Source: Lycorma delicatula (lineage: Eukaryota > Arthropoda > Insecta > Hemiptera > Fulgoridae). Taken from it: a stretch of DNA of 64,000 nucleotides. Made by a program: the position numbers and the translations under genes. Of this stretch, positions 48,021 to 59,024 are shown in pieces. The notes under the pieces are model-generated. The model saw only the letters and a program-made list of their open reading frames with translations. It did no database searches and was not told the DNA's origin. Location of the stretch: NCBI RefSeq assembly GCF_047948215.1, contig NC_134465.1:48825946-48889945 (forward strand). Direction: 5' to 3'. Numbering within the stretch: position 1 is the stretch's first letter; every line of letters begins with the position of its first letter.

Positions 48021-49207
48021 AAATGGTTTCCCCTTGTCTTCATCACAGAATAATTCAGTGCTTCAAACCGGCACACTGAAATTCGGATAATATTCAACTT
48101 TATATTCAGACATAATTCTTTTAAAAACAGCAACTCATCGTATATAAAATAAACATCCTTACTCTAAAAGAAACCAACCTGTTTATGTCACCCGTATCTC
48201 AGATAGTTTTTTTTTGCAATTTTTGTATGTGACAGTCATAAGAGATCATGTAAAAAAGCAAAATAATGCAATTTTTTTTAGCAAGTACAATGCATTAAAC
48301 ACATGACGACATCCACTCTGTTGAGGAAAATGTTTTTAATATTCATAGTAGGTATCTTATAAGATAAAATCTAGATAAGAAAATAAATACACCAAATACA
48401 TATAAAAAATGGATCCATTAAGGATACAAGATGTAATTGGTATGATTAAACTGAAAAGAATACCAAAGAATAGAAAAGAAAATATAATCGCATTAAACCA
48501 GTTAAATAAATGATAACAATCATCAATGATATAAAAAAAAAAAAACAATTTTTATACCGCAAACGAGTAAATAACTAATGCATCCAAATGTGGATAAAAA
48601 AAAATTAAGTACAGTAATCTGATTAAAATGACGTCTAATCGGAAGTAAGATATACTCGTATATATAAAAATACAGTATATTTTACATCTGAACTCGTAAA
48701 CCAAATTTGGATTTTAGGTGTGGTGTGCTCCTGATATGGTATTAGTGTAAGTACAACGACCTTGACATCGTGTGTGTATGTATGTGTGGTATGTTTTTAT
48801 ACGATATCAGCCCACCTGGCCGGCTAGCTCAGTACTAGAAGACAGTTAAAACTTCAGATGACTAACACTACACGGCGTGCGTGGGTCTTTTTAAACTCAC
48901 TACCACTAATATGAAATTAAACGTCATCCACCTATGTAAACGAAAACGCTTCGACAACTCTTCAACAACATAAAAACCAGTTCCATTCACGCTACAGTAT
49001 ATTTAAATAACATAAACATTTAATAAGATAAAACACACGCAAAGATTATCGTGTAATATTACAAGGAATATAAAACATAATATTTATAACCGAAATTAAA
49101 TTAATAACTTAATTCTACGGCTAGTTCCTAGAGGTGAAAAAAACGGACTTAAAAATTACTTAATTACAGTTAGGTTCATTTTAAAAATACTTCGACCGAT
49201 CAAATAA
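48021..49207. other. Spacer, nothing assignable
   Basis: AT-rich, with a GC-balanced patch at 48,715-48,960 containing GTGTGTATGTATGTGTGG. No frame or repeat terminus is recognisable. Confidence 0.5.
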
Positions 49208-49269
49208 GAGGTCCATTCGGAAAGTTCTCGGCCTGACAAAGAAAAAACAAAATTTTTTGAATTTATATT

Positions 49270-50400
49270 TTTCAACGCAGTCACCTTGCAATTCGATAGA
49301 CTTAGACTAACGACTTTCTAACTTTTTAATACCCTCAATAAAGTGCGATTCGTTCAACTCTGAAAAAAAACACGCAATTTTCACCTCTTTGACAACTCAG
49401 TAAAAGATAATCTTCTCCAGCGTGCCATTCTTCAGGTTTAGGAAAATGAAGTAATAGGAATCCGGCGCATGTGAAACCGCTTCGAAACATAGATCATGGA
49501 GTTTAGCGGCAAAAATACCAAACGTGTATGTAAGAGCATTATCATAGTAAAAGAGCAATTTTTTTTTTGCCAGATATGAACGTTTAACCTGACATTTCAA
49601 TTGATCCAGTAATAAAGCGTAAACCGACCGGGTTGGTCTAGTGGTGATCTCGTTATCGCAAATCAGCTGATTACGAAATCGAGAGTTCTAAGGTTCAAAT
49701 CCTAGTAAAGGCAATTCCTTTTATACGGATTTGAATACTAGATCGTGGATACCGGTGTTCTTTGGTGGTTGGATTTCAATTAATCAAACGTCTCAGGAAC
49801 GGTCGACCTGAGACTGAACAAGGCTACACTTCATTTACGTTCATACATATCATCCTCTGAAGTAATACCTTACGGTGGTTTTGGAGAATAAATAGAAAAA
49901 GAAAGTAATAAAACGTAATACTCCCCGGTATGGTCCTGCCTTTTTCCAGTTAATCTATAAGCACCAAACCATGAGAATCCCAAAAAAACCGTAACTTTCC
50001 TGCAGATGGAACCGTTTTCGCACTGTTCCCACCCACTCTTTGGATTGTTGTTTCGTTTCGGGCGTGTAATGGTGAATCCATGTTCCATCTATTTATAAGA
50101 CGTTGAAGAAACTCAGCGGAATTGCGTTTATATAATTCTAAACACCATCGAAAAGTGTACAAACGAACGCGTTTTTGGTCGACTGTTAACAAACACGACA
50201 CCCACGAGCGATTTCATACCCAAAAATTCGTGTAAAATGACGTGGCAAACGGTACATCGAAATGTTTGCAGTGCTAATAAGCTCGCGTTTTTTCAATCAG
50301 TTACCATTTAAAACATCTATGACGATTTCGTTCGGTCGTATTAGTTTTTTGGACGTCCCAAGCGTTCATCATTTTGAATGGATATACAGCTAAGTTTAAA
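49270..50400 (-). pseudogene. Mariner transposase pseudogene
   Basis: From high to low coordinates: a poor N-terminal part with ILHEFLGMKSL, LLTVDQKRVRLYTFRWCLEL, YKRNSAEFLQRLINRWNMD (first-Asp region frameshifted), ARNETTIQRVGGNSAKTVPS, AGKLRFFWDSHGLVLID and TGEYYVLL. After the SINE come QVKRSYLAKKKLLFYYDNAL (second Asp kept in YYDNA) and SHAPDSYYFIFLNLKNGTLE, where the PDLAPSDY motif has become APDSYYF. The ending has IKKLESR and ELQGDCVEKYKFKKF. The order is that of mariner transposases with 'PSAGKVMxxVFWDxxG...DYLEKGxTITGEYY'. It has many lesions and is inactive. Confidence 0.8.
49623..49903 (+). repeat. tRNA-derived SINE, copy 7
   Basis: Plus strand, starting ACCGACCGGGTTGGTCTAGT. It is the most diverged copy, with changes in the head (GATCTCGTTATCGCAAATC). 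It is flanked by AGTAATAAAGCGTAA (49,608-49,622) and AGTAATAAAACGTAA (49,904-49,918), a 15-bp duplication with one mismatch. Confidence 0.88.
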
Positions 50401-50929
50401 CTCAGCTGCTTACTTTTTTACCATCGAAATCAAAGAGGAGAAAATCCTTCAAAGTGGAATCTTAACACTTTTTGTTCGTTCGTCGGGGTTAAACCATTCA
50501 AACCAAAGTACTTTATAACAGCTCGAACTTCGCACTCGCCATCTACAGAATCATAACTGAAAAATATCATCATTTGGTCATATTTGCGTCATTTCTGTGC
50601 CAGACCAAGAACTTTCCAAAGGATGCTGTGATAGGCTCTCAGTTCAACCGGAATTTATTTTTTAATTAAAAATCTTTTCAAACTCTACTCAAGCCCAAAT
50701 GAACTTTTTAGGAAGATTTTTTTTTTTTATTTTATAAAAATAATCCATAAGTTGTTGGAAAATTTATAAAACGGAACGTATGTTACATTATATTATACTT
50801 TCACAAATTAAATGAATTAATTTTTACTTTAAAATTCATCTTGATGTATCCAAGTCGCAACTGATAATTTAATAAATTATATCAATCTAAGTAAATTTTC
50901 TACATGTGTCTAATTACTTTTAACGCGTT

Positions 50930-51430
50930 TCGGAATTCTGTTCAATCTTCAAAAAATCACTTGCTAGAGGTCGTCATCACGTCAAGAAAAACGAAAAAAT
51001 GAACACACATACGGTGTACACAAAGTCGTAACACAATCAACAACGTATAAAACCACACACAAACGCGACGTATGCACACCGTCGTCTACATAGATCCGAC
51101 TGGAGGAATCACACTGTGATTCCTCATTGCTACTGCCTGGCGCCATCCTTTGATTTTATCGCCTTATCACAAATCGAATTGGACTGGAAGTTTAAATAAT
51201 ATTAAATTTTACTTGATATTATACTTGAAATTATATTCTTCTGAGAGCAGTTATACATGCGCGTAGTTAAATTTATTCGTAAAACATTGCGGTTAGACAG
51301 ATGTTCTTCGAACAGTTTTATAAAATATCTTCCTGTCTGACCTATATAAAAATATTCGTAATCATTACATTTAATCTCTAAATCCCCGATTTAAACTTTA
51401 TAAGTGTTTTGTTATTTATATGTGTATATT
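50930..51430 (-). mobile_element. Penelope-like retroelement remnant with GIY-YIG domain
   Basis: On the minus strand at 51,395-51,245 a frame reads IGDLEIKCNDYEYFYIGQTG, then RYFIKLFEEHLSNRNVLRIN. The pattern 'GxYEIKC..C..FYIGQTGR.F..RF.EH' is the GIY-YIG endonuclease module found C-terminal to the RT in Penelope-like elements. Downstream (51,180-50,930) is a likely 3' untranslated region with a hairpin and ATTGAACAGAATTCCGAAAC followed by GCGTT, of the type seen in Penelope 3' regions. The RT is absent, so this is a 5'-truncated, inactive piece. Confidence 0.65.
51103..51125. other. Near-perfect 11-bp-stem palindrome
   Basis: GAGGAATCACA, a single central C, then TGTGATTCCTC. It lies in the presumed 3' region of the Penelope-like remnant. 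Confidence 0.7.
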
Positions 51431-52041
51431 TATTTACTCATTAAATTGCAGCAAAACCAATTTTTTATGTTAAAGAATAACAATTTTTTTAAATTTTAAT
51501 TTTAACGTATTTTTATTTAATTTTATTATTTGAAGTTAATAGATTACTCATTTTCAAAATTAAACATTTTAATTTAATTTTGGGTACAGACATCGTACCA
51601 ACTTTTTATTTATACCACTTCTCTTTTTTTAAAGAGACCTTTAAAATTATGTTATCACACAAATGGTGTTACAGTTTAAAATATTTGAGTTACAACCCCT
51701 AGATTATTCCCCAACAAGGGACTGAAATTCTATTTCACGTTAAAAGATAAAGTAGTTGACCGATACCTTATCCTGAAAGTTACAGTTTTCTATCTGGAAC
51801 GGTTTTAAAGTTGTCCAGAGGTTTCCATACCTTTAACTCGCTCTGCAGATAAGGAATTAAAATTACATAAAAAGAGTGGTCATAAATTATTAATAGATTT
51901 CAGGAATCAATAAAAATAAATAAAAAGGTATATAGAAGATAATAACAAATAGCTTGATAAAAACACTTTCCCAACTTGAGATGTTCTTAAGCATGACTGG
52001 AATTTTCGAAAACATCTTACCTAATATCAGATCATCTACAG

Positions 52042-52111
52042 TCCTAGATTTAAATATAGGACTAGATTAAATCTAGGATTTGTGTTGTTGCCTTAAGGCA
52101 ACAACACAAAT
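52042..52111. other. Two adjacent hairpins, one a 34-bp perfect palindrome
   Basis: TCCTAGATTTAA (52,042-52,053) pairs with TTAAATCTAGGA (52,067-52,078). Directly next to it, 52,078-52,111 is an uninterrupted perfect palindrome centred on CTTAAG, with arms ATTTGTGTTGTTGCCTT. Confidence 0.75.
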
Positions 52112-53545
52112 TATGAAAAAGTGCAATAAAATAATCTTATATTTACAACATTAGATATTCCTGATAATTTAAGTTTTGTTTAAAAGAAATCAACTGTTAT
52201 TTTGAAGAAAAAATTATCCACAACTGTTGCAATATGTTATAACTAAAAAATATTCTTAGCGATTACAAAGTAAAACATAGGAATTCTGCTAAAAAAAATG
52301 TCATTATTTATCAAAGTTAAATATAAATAGTAGAATGATTCGTCATCGTATTCTAGATTAATCTACGAGATAAATCTCGTATAATTTATTGAATTTGTGT
52401 TTAAAATATATGTTAATATTTAAATATATTTAATAAAACAAATGTGCAACCATTTTAGGATTACATAAATAATCTTTAAACAATATTTTTAATTAAACTG
52501 CGTCGTATTATAAATATCAGTAAGCTAAATATAAATCTAGATGATTTTTTACTCTATAGGCCATTGTCTAAAAGTTGTTTACAAAATGAAAATAAAAATA
52601 AAACATAGATGTAATTAGAATATGCACCGCTACAAAACAAAAGGATATCTGATACCTCAAGGCCGTTATCATTTCAAGTGCAAGAAGGTACATTTTATTT
52701 TGCAAATGCACTTTGAAAGTGATATTTAAAATATTTTTTCTTTCTCTTTTATTATTTTATTTAATAAATTTTTTTTTTTTTTTTCAAATAACATTTTTCA
52801 TAAGTCAAAATTCTAAAAAAAGAACACGTCCTCAATTGGTAACTTAAAATAAGTTCTCAAATTAGATCGAAATACTCTTAGTCATTCATTCTACCTCTTT
52901 CCCCCAAGGTTTGTCATATCCAGAAGTCCATCAATGAACAGAAGAATCGTGAAAATACAAAACGGTATGCAACTTTATAACAGGAACAAAGTGCCAGATT
53001 CTACTCATCATAAAGAAGAGTGTCTGTAGAATACTGATTTAGTTACTTTCATGTTCCCTTATCACCGGGATCTTTGAAAACTTCTAACAAGATGAAAATG
53101 TATGTTACCATTCTGTAATAGTTCCTGTATCCCATCAGAATTAAAACAAAGTTTTTTGATGAGGAACAAACAAACGTTTTTCAGGTCAATGTCATTACAA
53201 TGAAATCTCAGTCATCGAACTAATATAAGGATATGGTATGATAGAAATCAAAACGGTTAACTATTACGAGTCGAAGGGATTTTGAAAATGAATGTGTAAC
53301 TGAAAAAAATGCAACTACTTTTATTTAACAATAACAATAACACTGATCTTAGTGGCAAGAAGTAGCATCTCTGTCTTTTTATCAGCAGATTCTGGTTTGT
53401 AACCTCATTACAATGCAATACAGCTTTATTAAAAATATTGTTTAAATCAGGATTTATATAATCCTAAAATGGCTGCACATTTTTTTTTTTTTCATTAAAC
53501 ACATTTATAACACTAAAAACATTCCCTCAGAGTCAGCCTGTTGTA

Positions 53546-53576
53546 GCACCAGTGGTTTAATGGGAGAACGCCCACC
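53546..53576 (+). other. Possible 5' half of a tRNA-Gly pseudogene
   Basis: GCACCAGTGGTTTAATGGGA followed by GAACGCCCACC resembles the first 30 bases of eukaryotic tRNA-Gly (A box TGGTTTAATGG). There is no anticodon, T arm or B box. A poly-A run follows about 20 bp later. It is a retroposed fragment at most and could be chance. Confidence 0.3.
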
Positions 53577-54659
53577 CGAAATTGTATACATATAATAAAA
53601 AAAAAAAAAAAATATTCGAATCATTACAAAATTACATTATCTGATGCATTTTTATTAATAAATCATACTTTTTGTCAAAAATAAAATATAAAAAAAATAA
53701 TCTTTAGAGTTCTGTTTATCTTTGCGATGAATAATTCCTTAAGACCTCCAGCAATATTTATTTAACATCAGATATTCTTCATCCTTTATGCCTCATTCTT
53801 AATTCCATTTAAGGCATGTGATAAAGGTAAAGTGCATTATATCAGCGAACAACACATCTCTATTATGCAGACTCAAATCACTCGTTTGTATACTACCACT
53901 GGCTAGAATATGAGGTGGAATTATACAAACTTCACCTGTTATCTCTTGTCAGAGTGTACACTGTTAGTAATTTTAACTTTTACTCATTATAGAGTGAAAT
54001 TTTAATTAAATGTTCTTTCTACATAATACAACAAAACAAATGCTAAAAATTTTAAGATTTATATTGGTAATAATTATTAAATTTATGTTAATCACTTTAT
54101 TAAAATTAATTTATACAAGAGAATGACAAAAAAATCTACAAGACACAATAAGGTAATTGTTTCATTTCAAGGACACCCTTTCTATGGAGATTTAAACCAG
54201 TATAAAGTGGGATGTTTACAATATAAATTATAAATGCAAATACGAAATCTGAATCATCATTGTCTATTTTAAAACAATATCAATTTAAGAAAACATTAGT
54301 CAGAGTAATTAAAGAGTGGTAGTATATTTATATACAGTCTGTGAGTGTTTGTGTGAGTGTGTGTTGAGCACACCTTCACACATGTATTATAGCGTTACCT
54401 TTAGAAATTAATACACACAATATAGATACTTATGTGGAGAAAAGAAAGGTTCATCACTATTTTCTTAAGCTGCAACCAAATAAGTCAATAAAAGAAAGAA
54501 AATAAGTTATTTAACACAATGAAATGTATATTAAAAAATAACATGAATAAAAAAAATTAAAGAAGGAATAAAAAAATTAATCCCTAATTTTTTTTTATAA
54601 TTTCTGTCAAAATCACTGCTTTTACAATCTATAGATAGATTCATCTTGAATTTTAGGAC

Positions 54660-55735
54660 GATTTTTTTAGGTGTTTCTTCATCTCTCGAAACAGACACAT
54701 GGAGTTAGATGTGGGCTGTATGGTGAGCAAGTTTTAATTTTTTTTCATTCAGAAATTTGCAGACTACTTGAGAAACATGACCCTCACGTTTCTCAAGTAG
54801 TAGATAATGTACATTCTGTACATTATCGTGACGTAATAGTAGTTCAGTTTTTTCAAGTTTTTTTTTTTTTCTGAAGCGAGTTAGTATTATCTTCAGCACA
54901 TTGATGCACCAGAGCAATTAGAGCCATCCCTATAGGTATCTAATATCGGTAAAATAAATCCTTCATGATCAAAAAAGGTGATCATCATGACTTTACTGGT
55001 GCTGCATGCAGATTTTGCTTTTTTAGAAGACTGTGAAGAAGTTGACTTCAATCAGGAGCTTTGTTATTTCATCTCAATCATAATGGAACATCAAAGACTT
55101 GTCAGCAAATACCACATTATGCAAAAAGCATGCTTCTTCCTTCTTGTAATGAGCCAACAATTCTTCACAGATAAATAAGTGGTATTCCATTTGGTTAGGC
55201 ATTAATAGCTGCAGAACCCAACGGACACACATTTCATATGCATCTACTCACTAAGAATATTGCATGCATTGCTTTTTGAGACATGTAGCAATTCCCTCGA
55301 ACATTATGACACCATTATGATGATCTCAAACGTTGACACTCACTGTGTTCAGTTGACCTGCACTCACTATATCTTTCATGCTCTTGTGTGCCAAAAATGC
55401 AGCATGCCAATGACAACATATTGCACACGACACACGCTCTTCACTGAAAGCTTCTTTCAACAATTTATACATTTTGGAAGCTGATTTTTTTTTTTGAACA
55501 GACACAAAACTGAATCGCATAATGTTAATCGATGTTTATTTTTCATGGTAGGCGACTACTCAACACGCTATGTTAAAGATCTCTGATACTCAATGACACC
55601 AACAATCAACTTGAAATTGATACAGGAAGTAGACAACACATCTGTATTTGTATGCATGCAGGTTTGCCACTTTGTATGCTTTAAATCTCCCAGCAAATAT
55701 CAAATTTATAACTTTTTGGAAGCCCTTGTATAATA
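54660..55735 (-). pseudogene. Mariner transposase remnant
   Basis: From high to low: VQKKKSASKMYKLLKEAFSE, CAICCHWHAAFLAHKSMKD, AGQLNTVSVNV (N-terminal helix-turn-helix region of mariners), then MCVRWVLQLLMPNQMEYHLS, an eroded middle, LLRHDNVQN (second-Asp region), GHVSQVVCKFLNEKKLKLAH. The terminal-repeat-like ACAAGGGCTTCCAAAAAGTT lies reversed at about 55,711-55,730; the other end is not found. The second-Asp region contains an inverted-duplication lesion at 54,763-54,827. Internal stops are frequent, so it is inactive. Confidence 0.72.
54763..54827. other. Twin hairpins within the mariner remnant
   Basis: Stem 1: ACTACTTGAGAAAC (54,763-54,776) with its exact complement at 54,788-54,801. 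Stem 2: GATAATGTACA (54,803-54,813), loop TTC, complement at 54,817-54,827. The two stems abut. Confidence 0.85.
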
Positions 55736-56351
55736 ATAAGAGATGCCTTAAAAATAAATACGGATACTAGAAGATCCAAGGCAAGATATTAGAAACCCCA
55801 GACTTGATTTTTTTCCATAAAAGCAAACAACTAAAGCCTTTCTTATCTTGCGCCTGATAAATATAACCAATAAAATCTCAAATTGTATTTAAATATGAAA
55901 ATTTTTAGTATGAAAACCTCTCACAAATTTATTTAATTTAATTTTTTTTTTAGGAATGTGTATTAACTGAATGATGATTGTTTAATGATCAAATACACAT
56001 GTAGTTTTCTTACCAATTTTATTTACTTACCAATTTTATTTCAACAACCATGAAGCATAAGTCATTTTATGTATTCAGACTAACAGTTTAACATACAACT
56101 TTAATGCATACCCATAGGTGTCCCACAAAATAATGGGCAAAGTTTTTTTGGATATGTTCTACAAATGAAAATAAAGAAAAAAGATATCACATAAATATAG
56201 ATTTTATATTTACTGAAAAATTTAACAAAATTATTGTAAATCAGATCTAACGAGCTTTACCAATAATTTTATTTATTAATAAATATGATATTTTCATAAA
56301 AGTTAAAAATTATCGTAAAAGTTAATAAATTACTTTTATTTTTTTTTTCAG
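55736..56351. other. AT-rich spacer with repeat Z copy
   Basis: Only the 65-bp repeat Z block at 56,116-56,183 is recognisable. Confidence 0.5.
56116..56183 (+). repeat. Repeat Z, copy 2
   Basis: AGGTGTCCCACAAAATAATG, then GATATGTTCTACAAATGAAA and ATAAAGAAAA. Parallel to the copies at 17,465 and 56,576. Confidence 0.6.
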
Positions 56352-56473
56352 AAAAGTTGTATGCTTGCTTAACAAAATTATTTTTACCCAAAATCAAGAT
56401 GTATTCAAAATATAAAATTGATATTTTTGAACATGTAAAGAAGACACATGTTTTGTTAGAAATAAAACAACAG
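56352..56473 (+). CDS. Candidate internal exon of an unidentified host gene
   Basis: A polypyrimidine tract of T residues ending in CAG (56,337-56,351) precedes 122 nt of open frame, followed by CAG and GTAGGT, a good donor. After two bases completing a split codon it encodes 40 residues: KLYACLTKLFLPKIKMYSKY, then KIDIFEHVKKTHVLLEIKQQ, ending in phase 0. The frame stays open to 56,554, beyond the donor. Composition is Lys/Leu/Ile-rich but not simple repeat, unlike most chance frames here. I cannot name a family. It lies between two repeat Z copies. It could be chance in AT-rich DNA, and no partner exon is identified. Confidence 0.3.
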
Positions 56474-56575
56474 GTAGGTAAAATTATTTTTTCTAAAATT
56501 CACAATGCTTATTTTTTTGTAAGAATTATTTTTTTTTGCAAAAACTGTGAATAGTGTTCATATTTATTAAATTCT

Positions 56576-56640
56576 ACAGGTGTCTCACAAAAAATGAAAA
56601 GAGTTTCGGGGCAATTTCTACAAATAAAAGAAAAAAATTA
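56576..56640 (+). repeat. Repeat Z, copy 3
   Basis: ACAGGTGTCTCACAAAAAATG, read without its first base, then GCAATTTCTACAAATAAAAG. It lies 460 bp from copy 2 in the same orientation. Confidence 0.55.
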
Positions 56641-59024
56641 GTTATTAATGTTTAAAATCATAAATCTCATTCATAGACATCCAGTAACAGCATTAGTATT
56701 TTTATTTATAAATACATTCTGTCCTAAATTATTATATTCTTGTTTGTAGATGGGTCAAAAACAGCTGGATTCTATTTACTTAATGACTATTAAAATAATA
56801 ATTTAATGGACAATATTGTATTAAATAAATTTTGGTAAACATTATAAAAAGCGTAGGATGAATGTAGTTAATGTAAATTTTTTATATTTTTTTCTGAATT
56901 ATTTATTTGTTTTAATCTAAGTTTATAACATTAAAAACAAAAATCCATGTCTAGTATTGTTATAGTTGTATCATTTCTTGTTGCCTACATAAGAATTTGA
57001 ACAATGGATTAAGTAGGGTGTAGTATATAAAAACAGGCCTATTGTTTTATTGTTAGGTGTAACCTATCTATCGTAAATCTACATTATGCAATATAATCTA
57101 TAGAGTTCCAACATTTTTTTTATTTACAAGCTTTCTTTTTTTATTTCTTTAATTTTTATTAACTTTTTAATATAAAAAAATTAATAAAATGTTACATTAT
57201 ATGGCATGTGATAGTATGAATTTCTTCTGCAATGCTACAAATCAAATTTATAAATGAGAGAATGCGGTTGAGACAAGTATTAACCTAACACACCGCAAAT
57301 TCATGAAAAGGATATGTGTTCTCCACAGCAACTGTCTCATCAAAAAATTCTATTGCTTTTATTTTAAACCTACCAAAATTTTGTATTCTACATATTTAAA
57401 AAATTCTTTCAATTGAATTTTTAGCAGTGAATTCAATAAATTGAAACTGGGTCAATCCACATCAAATCAAACAATTTCATTCAAATTTTAATTTTTTGTA
57501 TATTTACTCTCTCATATTTCAAGTGTTCAAAACATTTTTTTTTTTAAATTGTCTGCATGCACTAGGTTAAATTTTACTATGTCACATGTGCAAATTTTGT
57601 ATTTTTTGCCATTTACAATTTTTCCAATAGAAAAAAACTAAATAGCAGTAACTAAAACTAATTATAAAGAGACTTAAAACAAAAATCATATATTCTATGA
57701 AAAAAGTTACTACGTATTAATTTATGTACACCTAATGGTAGTTGCACAATCAAAAAATTTAATTTAATTTTAGATCAGGTGATTTTTGATATGGAATGAC
57801 CTAAAGCCAATATTAACAATAAAAACATTACACAAAAGTAAGAAAAAAAAATTGCAGAAATAATTATTTAACTAAACGAAAGAGAACAGATGATGATAAC
57901 TGATATTATCCAAACTATCAGATTTCTTACCTTTTTAAAAATAAAAGACCAAAATCTTATTTGTAAACAGGAAAAATGAATAAGTGAAAAATAACTATCA
58001 AACAGAGACATGAAAAACAAACATTTTTAAATATTAAAAAATTTTAAAGTAATATGTAAACATTCAGAAATCATATCACTATACATAGAACAGACACAAC
58101 TAAAAGAATAAAATTTCCAGTTCACCTTGAAAATTAACATAATTTAATAAAAAAAAAAGATAAAAAGAGTAACTAGGTAGCAAAAACATCAATACTTCCT
58201 TGCACTTTCCTAAATGATAAGAGTTCTAATCTAATTCAAAAATTAAAATCTCTAATAAAATGTTACCCCTTTATTAAGAACAATATTTGAACACAATGTT
58301 CCAAAATAAATCTATTCAAAAAATAAAATTCCTCTACCTCTGTGGCACGAAGTGATCAATTGCAATGACATCACTTTTACCACCCCCTCTTCAAATGGGC
58401 AAATGCTCTAAATAAGTTGAAACCAATAAGAAATGTTTACCCCATTAAACATCACGAAGAGAAAATAAAATTGTACTGCATGTGTGTGCATGTGCAACAC
58501 ACACATAAATATAATTTTAGTGAATTAAGCTTTCTTTTATACTGAATTTATCCTCTTTATTTTATCCTTTTTTATCCTGAATTTATTTATACTTACTGGT
58601 CAATGACCCCAAATATCTACCCACAATCACTCAAAATATTATTGATATCTTCAGTAAGAAAGTTTAAAATATAAGTTTAAAAACAGATTATAATCTACAA
58701 CTCCTAGTCATAACTCTGCAGAGTTAGTAAGAGTTTTGCAAAAATCAAAAAATTTCTCAAAAAATTTATTTGCATTAAAATTGAGCTTATAAAAGATTAT
58801 GTAACACTTTTATTTTTAGAAATAAATAGTTCACACTGAGCCAATAAAATAAACAACATTTTTACAACAATCAGTGTTTACAGACAATTTATTAACAAGC
58901 AATGCTTACTTTTTCATAAAAAAAATGAAATCTGGCTCAAAATTTATTCTCTTTTCCTGATTTTGAAACTGAACAATTAAAAACTCTAGCAAAGTTTTGC
59001 AAAACTTTCCCAGCTACACCGATA
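56641..59024. other. AT-rich spacer, no gene seen
   Basis: Long poly-A/T-rich sequence. No frame over 60 codons, no RNA gene and no clear repeat terminus. Confidence 0.55.

Larger units (their letters stand above)
49208..50625 (-). mobile_element. Mariner element, decayed and split by a SINE
   Basis: Terminal repeats resemble each other: CCATTCGGAAAGTTCTCGGC at the low end and CCTTTGGAAAGTTCTTGGTC, reversed, at the high end. Removing the SINE (49,623-49,903) and one target duplication leaves about 1.12 kb. The transposase reads on the minus strand. Confidence 0.8.
51431..54659. other. AT-rich spacer, no gene seen
   Basis: Apart from two palindromes at 52,042-52,111 and a tRNA-like half at 53,546 nothing is recognisable. 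Patches at 51,640-51,860, 52,880-53,290 and 53,740-53,960 are less AT-rich, but all six frames are closed at useful lengths. Confidence 0.5.
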
